Shown in pieces: positions 6,910 through 14,491 of a stretch of DNA of 16,827 nucleotides. The position numbers were made by a program, and so were the translations under genes. The DNA lies in NCBI GenBank assembly GCA_902472555.1, contig CABROF010000053.1, positions 1-16,827 on the forward strand, in the 5' to 3' direction. The notes under the pieces were generated by a model. It was not told the DNA's origin and made no database searches. It saw only the letters and a program-made list of their open reading frames with translations. Position 1 is the stretch's first letter. Each line of letters opens with the position of its first letter. This DNA is from UMGS1851 sp900555605 (lineage in GTDB: Bacteria; Bacillota; Clostridia; UBA1212; UBA1255).

Positions 6910-9900
6910 TTAGGGCTGCGGGCCGCGGAAGGCCGGCCGCGTTTTTTTGCGTTCGGCGGGCGTTCCCCGGCCTTTTGCCTGCAGCGTTATTTGCTTATTG
7001 CAGTCTTTTGAATACCCGCATAACTGTATCGGCAACCTCTGTCCGATGTTTTTCCAGCTTGCGGGTAAAATCGGCATCTGATTCGGCGTGTACAATGAAG
7101 TCGCCGAAGGTGATGCTTGGCGCTGCCGCGGCCGTGCCTGAGCAGGGGAAAGCGGCCGCAGCCTTTCCAAGAGAGCCGTCATCTGCCCGGCCAGCACATC
7201 CACAGGATGATTCGCCAAGCGGTACAGAAAATCGCTTGCGCTGACATTGAAGACCTTGTCGCCGCTGCTGAGCAGGGCATACCTGCCGCGGGCAGGGTTT
7301 GATAAAATGATTTCCGCCCCCTGTTCATCTATCCGGGAGAGGCCTCCGGCGGCATAAGCCGTTCCCCCTGCGTAGGATGGAATTCTGATCACCATGCCGG
7401 CATACAGGTTGTACGGGTCTAAGTTTCCGTTAGCGGCGGAAATTTTTGTCCACTGCCTGCCGTCTCCGTAATAGCGCCGGGCGAGGCTCCACAGCGTATC
7501 GGAATCGCTTAACGTATAAGCGCTGTATGAAGGAGCGCCCGGGGCGCTGCCTGAACCGCTGCCGGCGGCGGAAGCGCTGTGCACGGTGGGCTTGGAAGGC
7601 GAGTTTGACGGTGCGGAAGGCTCTGCCGCCATATTGCCGCCGGCTGCGGTACTGAGATGCAGCCCGCTGTAATCCTCTCCGAGCAGAGCGCGGTAATCCT
7701 TCAGAGCCTGATAGGCGTTCTGCCACTTTTCCGTGATCTCCGCATCAATTGCAGAGCCATATTTCCGGTTATATTCGATCATCTGCTGATACAGCACATC
7801 GTTTCCGTTCATCAGGTCCGACAGCGCTGCGTCCCGCATGGTCTTGGCATTTTCCAGTTCCTGATCAATCAGCTCTATCTGCCCGTTGATGGAGGCTTCC
7901 GCGGATTCATACAGCTTGTCGTACAGCTCCTCCGCCTGCTTTAAATTGTAATCCTTTTCAAAATCAGCAAGCTCCTGATTGGCCCGGGACAGCTCTTCCC
8001 GGAGCTCCAAAATTTTTCTCTGGGTTTTGGCAGAGTCATCCGGGGACAGCTGATGGATCCGAAGCTCTAAATCCGTGATCTTCTTTCGCTTCTCGGCCTG
8101 CTGCTCCAGGTATGTTTCCTCGTCATGCCGATCGCGCAGCAGCTCCTTCTGCTTATTGTAGAATTCCTTGTATTTATTCAGACGGTCGGAAAGCGCTTGC
8201 TTTTCGGCCTCCTTTTCTTTCTGGAGCATTTGAAGACGATATGAAATCAGCTCTTCCAAAGCATTTTTTGCAGATTCCAGCTGCCCCTGCTCCCACTGAT
8301 ACAGCTCTGTTTCAGCGGAACGCCGCTCATCCAGGGTCTCTTCATAGGCGCCGAGAACGGATTGATAATTCGCCCGTACCCAATCATAATATTCTTTTTC
8401 CGAGATTTTTCCGAGATCCCGCAGATATTTTTTCTCCGCAAGCTGCTTGTTCCAAGTCTCAATGGCAGCATCCGACAATCTGCTTTGCGCGGCTTTATCC
8501 CAATTGTACAGCTCCTCTGCGATTGCTTTGCGTTCGTCCGCAGTTTCTTCATAAGTGCCCAGCACGGATAAATAGTTTTTTCGAAGCCAGTGATAGTATT
8601 CCTCTTCGGTGATTTGCTCCATGGCAAGCGCATGTTTTTTTTCGGATAAGAGTGCTTGCCAACGGGAGGAGGCCGTGTTTGCCTCTGTTTCTCCATCAAC
8701 AAAGTCTGAGATGTCTGCATTATTCCACAAGGCAATTAAAGAGTCTATCTCATTCATTTCTTCACGAATATTTGTATACTCGGTTTGAAACGCTGTGTGT
8801 TCATTTTTCACAGTATTATACAATGCGTTTAATCCTAATAAATACATACTATAAATAGTTTTATTTATATTTGAAAGACCGGGAGCTGCTAACAATTCTT
8901 CATATTTAAGGATAGAGTCTCTAAGGTTATGCATCTGGAGCGTCTTATTACTTCTTTTTGGGGTAATATCATCTAATAAGTTTTCCAGTGTTTCCCTCCT
9001 ATTATTTAATGTTATAAGCTGATTTTCTTTCTCGATTTCAAAAATGTCATTTAAGAGCTCTTTTGTAATTTTTAATGAACCATTTTGGAGGTCGATATAT
9101 TTCAACAATTCTTTATGGTTCGTGATCAGATCTATTGTTTGCGAGAAGGATAGCTTATCCCTATTTAAAAGTGCTTTGTATGCTGAAGTAACGCTATTCA
9201 TCTTACTCTGAAATTTGCTGTATGAAGTGCTTAATTCCTCAATGCCGGCTGCGGCATTATTTGCTGCTGAAGGAAGGTTTTCTAAAAAATCTATAAAGAC
9301 CTGGATATTAGATTTAAGAGATTCATCTGAAACTTCATCATATAACTTTTTAAATTTTTCAGTCAAGCTATCTGGAACTTTTTGTAGATCTTCTTCTAAA
9401 ACGCTTTTTAAATTTGCATATCCCAAAGTTATATCGTTCAGGTATTTATAATAATCAGGAAAATCCTGAATAAAGTCTAACATAGCTGAAGGGGTAAATG
9501 ATCCATTTTCTATAGAGTTAATTACTGATTTGAACCGCCCTATTTTTTCTTGTATTTCATTTATATTATCAACATAATTGGAGATATCAAAGGTTACTTC
9601 CTTTGGATCCGATTTTATCTGTTCCAGTATAACCAGCTGCTCTAATAATTCTTCTACAGATAGTTTGTACTTTTCTGCTTCTGCTTGAAGAGAAGCAAAT
9701 AATTCTTTTTGTGCAGATGTTCCCGAGTGTTCAAGGTCCAGAATTTCTGATTTTGTAAGTCCATCCAATTCATTGATAATGCCAGAAATAGAATCCTTCA
9801 TTCCATTTTTGTTTGCACTAAAATTAATCCGGAATGTATGACCCTTTGTCATTGTCTCAAATTCTTCAAAAAAGTCCGCAAAATATTTTTGCACAAATAC

Positions 9901-11520
9901 ATCGGAAATTTCGCCGTTTTTTATGGCTTCTTCAAAAGAGGCTTTTGCTTTTTGAAATGATTTTAGAGCAGTCTTGGAGGCCTCTTCATCGTTAGAAGCA
10001 ATTGCTTCTTGATAGGCCTGTGCTGCGTATGCGGCGGATGCCCAATAATTGCTTAATGTAGCATCGGAGAGAATTGTTTGTTTCGTACCTTCTTTTGCAA
10101 GCGCTACAGAATCTTTGTAAGTATCTGAGTCCCAATAGTTGAGTTTTTTTGACAAAACCTGCCTGATCAGGCGCGTCCCTTCTTCATCCCACCTTCTGAG
10201 TTCTTCTATAATTGTTTCATATTTAGAAATGATTTCTTCACGGGTTCCTGTCAGACTGCTGTGTACATTCCAATTTTCCATATAATCCTGTTTAAAAGTA
10301 AAGGCTCCGCCTTGAGATTGGAATAGTTCAGATAACTTCTGTATTACTCTTTCGTTAGCATATTCATTGGATTGAAAAAGGTCTGATTCTCGGGTTAACA
10401 ATTCATCTACTGCTGTCACCCATTCTGTTTGAGCGCCCCAGGAACCATCATGATAATCTGTATAGGAGTCCCAGAATATGGTGCCGTTATCTTCTGCTTT
10501 TTGTACTGTATTTAAATAACTTTTTGCTTCAGAGTAAGCTTTTTCATTTCTGTTTAGCCATTGTGTTGCATTCTCTTTCTTTTGCTGTTCTAATAAAGCA
10601 ATACTCTTTTTTAGGCTATCATTCAGTAAATCTACAGATTCTGCTTCAAGATCATATTTTTTGATCATTTCCTCTTGAATACCCAATAGCTCTTTTCTTT
10701 TTTTGTATGCTTCCGACTGTGATAAGTTCCCGGAATCTAATTCTGTTCTCAGTTCAATAATTTTTTCTTTATATTGCTCTAATGTTGCATTTGTTTTATT
10801 TAATTCTTCTGCATCCTCTTTTGCAGTTTTGATTCTCTCTTTCATTGCCTCAGCAGCTGCTTCTTCTGCATTAGCCCATTCTTGAATTTTCGTCACAATT
10901 GCACTAACAACAAATGAGGCGGCAGCTGCGACCAATGACCCGACGGCAGCTTTGGCCAATTGTGTTACAGTGGAAAAAGTCTTTGTGGCTGTTGATGTCG
11001 TTAAAATGGATTTTGCATATCCCTGTATTGAAACTTTTCCGGTTTCTGCAGTTACAATGAAGTTTTGGAGCAGCTCAACGGCTTTTTGGGACTCAGACAA
11101 TCCTTCTGCTGATGAACCGGAAATTGTTTGTAATGCCGCCTGATAGATTGAGGCTGCTGCGCTTTTTACTTTCTCGACGCTCAGTGACATCATATCATCA
11201 TTCAGCTTATCCAGAAAATTTTGTTTTGTTTTGTCTAATACGGATTCTATACTATTATCTTCTTCTCCAACTTGTACATTCAGTTTCACATTGGCGGATA
11301 ACGATTTGATGAGTGTATTGAGCTGCGCCTGCATTTTTGCCTGTGCCTGCGGCGAGGTATCGATATCCAGCTGCAGCACAGCGAGTTTTTTTGTCTGTAT
11401 TTCGCTTATGATATTTTTTAATTGGCTTGTGATTTTCTGCCCGGAGGCACCTGAAAGGGAACCGCCGCCTTTTAATGCAGCCAGCAGTTCCAGATTAATG
11501 CGATCTGTATAATTTGTCAT
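6910..11520 (-). CDS. Tail tape measure protein with C-terminal LysM domain; likely frame-disrupted near its C-terminus
   Basis: 1536 codons read literally. Mostly long alpha-helix and coiled coil, with a hydrophobic patch at about residues 190-210 (LVAAAASFVVSAIV), as expected of a tape measure, which sets tail length and may enter the cell envelope at ejection. A tandem pair of 69-residue units spans 954-1091. A LysM domain spans about 1335-1380 (SDTLWSLARRYYGDGRQWTKI ... NLYAGMVIRIPS). Start: ATG with an AAAGGAATGG-type site upstream. Oddity: after about residue 1458 the frame gives low-complexity, Arg/Pro-rich sequence to 6910. The -1 frame instead gives a natural ending, SITFGDFIVHAESDADF to VMRVFKRLQ, with TAA at 6997-6995. 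The original gene probably ended at 6995. The core from about 11250 to 8640 is visibly AT-rich compared with both ends. Confidence 0.87.
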   Translation of the reverse strand: MTNYTDRINLELLAALKGGGSLSGASGQKITSQLKNIISEIQTKKLAVLQLDIDTSPQAQAKMQAQLNTLIKSLSANVKLNVQVGEEDNSIESVLDKTKQNFLDKLNDDMMSLSVEKVKSAAASIYQAALQTISGSSAEGLSESQKAVELLQNFIVTAETGKVSIQGYAKSILTTSTATKTFSTVTQLAKAAVGSLVAAAASFVVSAIVTKIQEWANAEEAAAEAMKERIKTAKEDAEELNKTNATLEQYKEKIIELRTELDSGNLSQSEAYKKRKELLGIQEEMIKKYDLEAESVDLLNDSLKKSIALLEQQKKENATQWLNRNEKAYSEAKSYLNTVQKAEDNGTIFWDSYTDYHDGSWGAQTEWVTAVDELLTRESDLFQSNEYANERVIQKLSELFQSQGGAFTFKQDYMENWNVHSSLTGTREEIISKYETIIEELRRWDEEGTRLIRQVLSKKLNYWDSDTYKDSVALAKEGTKQTILSDATLSNYWASAAYAAQAYQEAIASNDEEASKTALKSFQKAKASFEEAIKNGEISDVFVQKYFADFFEEFETMTKGHTFRINFSANKNGMKDSISGIINELDGLTKSEILDLEHSGTSAQKELFASLQAEAEKYKLSVEELLEQLVILEQIKSDPKEVTFDISNYVDNINEIQEKIGRFKSVINSIENGSFTPSAMLDFIQDFPDYYKYLNDITLGYANLKSVLEEDLQKVPDSLTEKFKKLYDEVSDESLKSNIQVFIDFLENLPSAANNAAAGIEELSTSYSKFQSKMNSVTSAYKALLNRDKLSFSQTIDLITNHKELLKYIDLQNGSLKITKELLNDIFEIEKENQLITLNNRRETLENLLDDITPKRSNKTLQMHNLRDSILKYEELLAAPGLSNINKTIYSMYLLGLNALYNTVKNEHTAFQTEYTNIREEMNEIDSLIALWNNADISDFVDGETEANTASSRWQALLSEKKHALAMEQITEEEYYHWLRKNYLSVLGTYEETADERKAIAEELYNWDKAAQSRLSDAAIETWNKQLAEKKYLRDLGKISEKEYYDWVRANYQSVLGAYEETLDERRSAETELYQWEQGQLESAKNALEELISYRLQMLQKEKEAEKQALSDRLNKYKEFYNKQKELLRDRHDEETYLEQQAEKRKKITDLELRIHQLSPDDSAKTQRKILELREELSRANQELADFEKDYNLKQAEELYDKLYESAEASINGQIELIDQELENAKTMRDAALSDLMNGNDVLYQQMIEYNRKYGSAIDAEITEKWQNAYQALKDYRALLGEDYSGLHLSTAAGGNMAAEPSAPSNSPSKPTVHSASAAGSGSGSAPGAPSYSAYTLSDSDTLWSLARRYYGDGRQWTKISAANGNLDPYNLYAGMVIRIPSYAGGTAYAAGGLSRIDEQGAEIILSNPARGRYALLSSGDKVFNVSASDFLYRLANHPVDVLAGQMTALLERLRPLSPAQARPRQRQASPSATSLYTPNQMPILPASWKNIGQRLPIQLCGYSKDCNKQITLQAKGRGTPAERKKTRPAFRGPQP
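7080..7148 (-). other. Probable single-base frame disruption in the tape measure gene
   Basis: Upstream of here the literal frame encodes sensible protein (DFLYRLANHPVDVLAGQMTA, LLERLRPLSPA). Downstream the coding signal moves to the -1 frame: GTAAAAPSITFGDFIVH, then AESDADFTRKLEKHRTEVAD and TVMRVFKRLQ, stop TAA at 6995. One missing base, for example in the C run at 7148-7145 or the GG after CAG at 7140, would restore a single frame. No canonical X XXY YYZ slippery site sits in the right register, so programmed frameshifting is not favoured. Confidence 0.65.
8248..8661 (-). repeat. Two tandem 69-residue coding repeats in the tape measure
   Basis: The protein repeats with a period of exactly 69 residues (207 bases). 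Unit A is 8661-8455 (WQALLSEKK, then ITEEEYYHWLRKNYLSVLG and TYEETADER). Unit B is 8454-8248 (WNKQLAEKK, then ISEKEYYDWVRANYQSVLG and AYEETLDER). Identity is high in the centre and lower at the ends, so this is an old duplication. In tape measure proteins helical repeat number is expected to scale tail length. Confidence 0.85.
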
Positions 11521-11835
11521 ATTTTATGTTCACCATTCCTTTCCTAATATTAAAAGTGGCTTCATATAAAAGAGGCAAAAGCCCTTCTTCTGCCGATGAT
11601 TTTTAGGTTATGTATCTATAATGATGAGAAAAGAAATATTTATCTCAGAATATTTATAGCAGCGTATAATATAAAAGGGTTCTTTTATAGAATTCTTTAC
11701 TATGGAAGTGTTTTATGATATACTTTAGAAACAAGCGATGATATACAAATATTCAATAAAATAATATATTGATATGATTAGACATTCTATTATATTTATT
11801 TTAATATCATCTGTAAAAAATCGGGGGTGTAAATA
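11521..11835. other. AT-rich divergent intergenic region
   Basis: A 315-bp gap between the minus-strand tape measure start and the plus-strand cargo gene. It is strongly AT-rich and carries the cargo promoter (11696-11724), the cargo ribosome binding site GGGGGTG (about 11823-11829) and, on the minus strand, the tape measure ribosome binding site. No ORF or clear operator was recognised. Another TATAAT occurs at about 11665-11670 without a good -35 partner. Confidence 0.6.
11696..11724 (+). promoter_or_regulatory. Predicted sigma-A type promoter for the plus-strand cargo gene
   Basis: TTTACT (11696-11701), a 17-base spacer, then TATACT (11719-11724): 4/6 and 5/6 matches to the TTGACA/TATAAT consensus. 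It points at the gene starting at 11836 and gives a leader of roughly 105 bases. An independent promoter is what would be expected for a moron that is expressed from the prophage while the tail operon is silent. Confidence 0.55.
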
Positions 11836-13113
11836 ATGGGATCCATGAAATGTCCGAATTGTAATCATTCCATATCCAAGGAGATGAAATTCTGTCCCGG
11901 CTGCGGTATGCCGACAGACTTCGGTGTTCAGCAGCCGCCCAATATAGAGCCGCAGAAAAAGTCTAAAGGCAGTATCCGGAATGTAATTATTATGGGTGTA
12001 ATCGCACTTTTATTTATATTTGTTATCGTCTATATTGCAATAAGACCGAACCTTGATTATCGTACAGCAAAGTCCTGTCTGGCGAATGGAGAATATGATA
12101 GAGCAATCGAACTTTTTGAGAACCTGGGTGATTATTCTAATGCGCGGGAGAAAGTGAAAGAAGCTACCTATGCAAAGGCCTCCCGATTATTAGAAGACGG
12201 TCAATACGACAGTGCGCTTGCGATTTTTGAAGGTTTAGGGGACTTTTCTGATTCAAAAGAGCAAGTAAGCGAATGTACCTATCGAAAAGCGCATCAGTTA
12301 TATAAAGCAAAGGAATATACGGAAGCAATCGATTTATTCAATACCATTAATGAATACAAGGATACTGCGGCACAAATTACGGAATGCTATTATGCTGCCG
12401 CCTGTGAAAAATTTGCGGAAGGACGTTACCAAGAGGCGCTTTCTGATTTATTACAGATCATGAAGGAAAAAAATGTATCAGAACTTTATCAGAAGATCGC
12501 AGAAAAGGACCCGCAGTGCGTATATAGTAGGGCGATAGAATTATATGACGATGGGGAATTTAAGCAGGCAGCAGATCTGTTTCAAGATATTTCAACATAT
12601 GCAGACGCGCAGCTGTATCAGGAGCGGGCCGTATTTATGAATAAATTACAGGGCACATGGAAGCGTGAGGATTTTGAATCATTTTTGGTATTTAAAAAAT
12701 GGAGGATAACAGAAATAAATATATATAGACTGTATAGAGATGAGATTTCAACTAGTTACTATAAATGTCGGTTTGAAAAAAAAGGTAATGATTATATTTT
12801 ATATACGACTACTGGAGGATCTGATTACAAAGTGGAATGGAATCCTATAAAAAATAGAGTTGCTGAGACTCGCTTTGAAGATCAATCTATATCATATTAC
12901 GCCTATTATTCCAAGAGTACAAACCCGGATGACGTAACCCCGGAAATACCCAGAATCGGCATGAGTCAAGCAGAAGTACGTAAATCGCTTTGGGGTGGGC
13001 CCAAAAAAATCAACAAAACGACGACTGCCTACGGTACCCGTGAACAATGGGTGTACTCGGGTAATCGTTATATCTATTTCGAAAATGGTATTGTAACCTC
13101 CATTCAGGAATAA
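11836..13113 (+). CDS. Zinc-ribbon, membrane-anchored TPR-repeat protein (putative prophage moron/cargo)
   Basis: 425 aa, the only convincing plus-strand gene. Residues 6-23 form a zinc ribbon, C-P-N-C then C-P-G-C (C6, C9, C20, C23; x2-x10-x2). A single membrane segment spans about 50-69 (VIIMGVIALLFIFVIVYIAI). Residues about 73-265 hold five or so TPR-like helical repeats of 35-40 residues with the signature L-x-x-G-x-Y-x-x-A-x-x-L/I-F-x-x-L-G-D-Y. Then comes a beta-rich domain opening LQGTWKRED (about 270-355). The last 55 residues (IGMSQAEVRKSLWGGPKKIN, EQWVYSGNRYIYFENGIVT) resemble an SmpA-like fold found at the end of many Bacillota surface proteins. Start chosen at 11836 after GGGGGTG. 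Orientation, own promoter and AT-richness mark it as inserted cargo. Topology suggests the zinc ribbon is cytoplasmic and the TPR part extracellular. Function unknown; host-surface modification or exclusion is speculation. Confidence 0.88.
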   Translation: MGSMKCPNCNHSISKEMKFCPGCGMPTDFGVQQPPNIEPQKKSKGSIRNVIIMGVIALLFIFVIVYIAIRPNLDYRTAKSCLANGEYDRAIELFENLGDYSNAREKVKEATYAKASRLLEDGQYDSALAIFEGLGDFSDSKEQVSECTYRKAHQLYKAKEYTEAIDLFNTINEYKDTAAQITECYYAAACEKFAEGRYQEALSDLLQIMKEKNVSELYQKIAEKDPQCVYSRAIELYDDGEFKQAADLFQDISTYADAQLYQERAVFMNKLQGTWKREDFESFLVFKKWRITEINIYRLYRDEISTSYYKCRFEKKGNDYILYTTTGGSDYKVEWNPIKNRVAETRFEDQSISYYAYYSKSTNPDDVTPEIPRIGMSQAEVRKSLWGGPKKINKTTTAYGTREQWVYSGNRYIYFENGIVTSIQE

Positions 13114-13119
13114 GCGGCC

Positions 13120-13144
13120 TGCGGTATAAAGGGCCTTTACCGCA
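13120..13144. terminator. Hairpin between convergent genes, possible bidirectional terminator
   Basis: TGCGGTA(TA)AAGG-GC against CCTTTACCGCA can form a stem of about 10 pairs with a small bulge. It lies between the end of the plus-strand cargo gene (stop at 13113) and the end of the minus-strand gene (stop TAA at 13139-13137 lies inside the stem). There is no good T-run on either side, so termination strength is doubtful. Confidence 0.4.
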
Positions 13145-13448
13145 CGATATGCCATTCGTCCCGGATTTTTGCGTATATCTTGTCTACAAAGGAGTTACCG
13201 CCTAATTTTTTGTATGCTTCATATAAAATCGTGACATTTTCAAATTCAAACTGTCTGAGCGCAGCAGTGTCGATGTGCTGATAGTAGATGGCGGTGATCT
13301 CGCTGCGCAGCAGACATTTCAGCGCTTCCTTCTGCGCGTTGATGCCCAGTAGCCGTTCTCTGAGAGGCCGGATGATCAGTGCCGCGCAGGTGCACAGGGC
13401 GATCACTGAGGTTGCCGCCGTGCCGGCGTTTTTTAAAATTTCCAGCAT
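13137..13448 (-). CDS. Small single-pass membrane protein of phage/prophage type (103 aa)
   Basis: N-terminal membrane segment at about residues 10-27 (AATSVIALCTCAALIIRPL), then a soluble helical part with LLRSEITAIYYQHIDTAALR, QFEFENVTILYEAYKKLGG and NSFVDKIYAKIRDEW. The YYxH...R-x-x-E-x-E-N-x-x-x-L-Y-x-A-Y-x-x-L-G-G-N-S-F-x-D-x-I-Y pattern is one I associate with small proteins of clostridial prophages, often near lysis genes; no function is established. The ribosome binding site AAGGGAGGG lies 11 bases before ATG. It sits between the tail chaperone and the tape measure, an unusual site for a membrane protein, directly beside the inserted cargo gene. It could be part of the same cargo insertion, a holin-like protein or an exclusion factor. 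Confidence 0.75.
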   Translation of the reverse strand: MLEILKNAGTAATSVIALCTCAALIIRPLRERLLGINAQKEALKCLLRSEITAIYYQHIDTAALRQFEFENVTILYEAYKKLGGNSFVDKIYAKIRDEWHIVR

Positions 13449-13519
13449 GGCGCGCTAATCCCTCCCTTCTGCGGCTGTGAATGCCTGTTTGTTATGCGGA
13501 GCTTGAAAGACCATGACCA

Positions 13520-14143
13520 TCACGCCAATGGCTGCAGCCGCAGTGCTTCTGTATCCCGCCCAGCCTTTTCAGCGTCTGCGCTGCGAACTGCAGATGCGCT
13601 GCCGCTGGCGGACACACGGTCGGAAGCATTGCCGTCAGAAGAAATTTTTTCCTTTTGCGCTGCCTCTAAGAGGGCGCGCTCAAACTGTGAGAGCAATGAA
13701 GCGAATCCATCTGCCAGCGCGTCCCATTTATTGGATTTCAGGGAAGCCTGGATCCGGTAGTCAATCCCGGTGCTGATTTCCGCATACATCGCGCAGGTAT
13801 CGTCTTTCACGCAATCCAGTACTTTTTCGATCACGCCGGTCCGGCTGGCCAGGCTCCAAAGCGGCTCCGGTGCGGAAAAACTGCTGAGATTTGTATAATA
13901 TTGCAGAATCTGATACCACCAGGCAAACTCCCGTATCCATGCGCGGTAAATGCCGCCGTCATCAAAACACATCTCCACTGCGCCGCTGATAAAGGCACCG
14001 CGTTCTGCAAAAGAAAGATAGGGCTTTACTGTAATCCGCAGCGCTTCGCCGCCGGCCGTGACCTCAACGGTGCGCTCCGCCGGCTCTACCTGCAGGGCTT
14101 TTACAAACCTTTTCATTTCGCCGGATCCGATTTTTTTTGTCAT
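13520..14143 (-). CDS. Putative tail assembly chaperone
   Basis: 207 aa; called mainly by position between the major tail protein and tape measure, where the gpG-type chaperone sits. The N-terminal 70 residues (KRFVKALQVEPAERTVEVTA, GEALRITVKPYLSFAERGAF) resemble chaperones that open with a short beta domain. A mostly helical middle follows (WIREFAWWYQILQYYTNL). The last 45 residues are Ala/Ser-rich and look poorly constrained. Start ATG 14143 follows AAAGGA at about 10 bases. Many phages make a longer gpGT form by ribosomal slippage near the 3' end. The GGAAAAAATTT stretch near 13647 is A-rich, but no long downstream ORF is available in a shifted frame, so a frameshift product is not supported here. 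Confidence 0.62.
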   Translation of the reverse strand: MTKKIGSGEMKRFVKALQVEPAERTVEVTAGGEALRITVKPYLSFAERGAFISGAVEMCFDDGGIYRAWIREFAWWYQILQYYTNLSSFSAPEPLWSLASRTGVIEKVLDCVKDDTCAMYAEISTGIDYRIQASLKSNKWDALADGFASLLSQFERALLEAAQKEKISSDGNASDRVSASGSASAVRSADAEKAGRDTEALRLQPLA

Positions 14144-14161
14144 AGAAGATCATTCCTTTCG

Positions 14162-14183
14162 TATTTCAATTCATATTTCAATT
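14162..14183. repeat. 10-bp direct repeat upstream of the chaperone gene
   Basis: TATTTCAATT occurs at 14162-14171 and again at 14174-14183 (12-base period). On the minus strand this reads AATTGAAATA twice, 20 to 40 bases before the chaperone ATG. It could be a protein-binding site or simply AT-rich leader. Confidence 0.45.
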
Positions 14184-14449
14184 TTTAATTTGCGTTTTTA
14201 TTTGATTTTCACGGGCTTCGGCAGGGGAGGAAGGCCCATCGCCGCGCGCCGTTTCGCCGGCACACGGATCAAATAAGAAATATATCCGTTCGTTGCGCGT
14301 GCATTAGAACGTTTTAAAGCCAGACTAAAAAGTGCTGCAGGGGGATTGCTGCGCAGCCATACAGAACGCTGCCGGCAGTCGGGCCGCAGGTGCATCCTGC
14401 CGCCGCGCAATCGGCTAATGATACTTTCCCTGCGGCACTTATGGAAACA

Positions 14450-14475
14450 AGCGGCGGAGCATTGCCTCCGCCGCT
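14450..14475 (-). terminator. Strong hairpin after the major tail gene, probable partial terminator
   Basis: On the minus strand AGCGGCGGAG, a six-base loop GCAATG, then CTCCGCCGCT: a perfect 10-bp GC-rich stem. Flanking AAAC and GTTT could extend it, and TGTTTCC follows. It begins 17 bases after the TAA of the major tail gene. An attenuating terminator here would let the abundant tube protein be made in excess over the downstream tail genes. The T-run is short, so an mRNA 3'-stabilising hairpin is an alternative. Confidence 0.65.
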
Positions 14476-14491
14476 GCGTTTGAAACGGATA

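Larger units (their letters stand above)
14144..14491. other. 348-bp gap after the major tail gene
   Basis: Holds the hairpin at 14450-14475, an AT-rich stretch before the chaperone gene with a 10-bp direct repeat (14162-14183), and the chaperone ribosome binding site. A minus-strand frame is open from about 14410 (TTG) or 14395 (ATG) to 14198, giving an Arg-rich 65-70 residue product ending LPPLPKPVKIK. It has no clear ribosome binding site and was not called as a gene. Confidence 0.5.

Noticed and set aside
6924..6948. CGCGG, 8-base loop, CCGCG and seven T on the plus strand, like a rho-independent terminator
   Set aside because: No plus-strand gene lies upstream for many kilobases. The stem is only five pairs within a generally GC-rich stretch after the tape measure, so it is probably accidental.
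13455..13520. TGATG restart ORF of 21 codons (MVMVFQAPHNKQAF...) bridging the chaperone stop and the membrane-protein gene
   Set aside because: Too short, no domain, and the region is explained by the ribosome binding site of the next gene. It may only aid translational coupling.
13630..13670. A-rich GGAAAAAATTT in the chaperone gene as a programmed frameshift site
   Set aside because: Not in X XXY YYZ register, the -1 frame stops within a few codons, and no long shifted ORF follows.
14198..14410. Arg-rich 65-70 residue minus-strand ORF between major tail and chaperone genes
   Set aside because: Starts at TTG or at an ATG without a properly spaced ribosome binding site, has an unusual basic composition, and lies after a strong hairpin. 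Not enough to call a gene.
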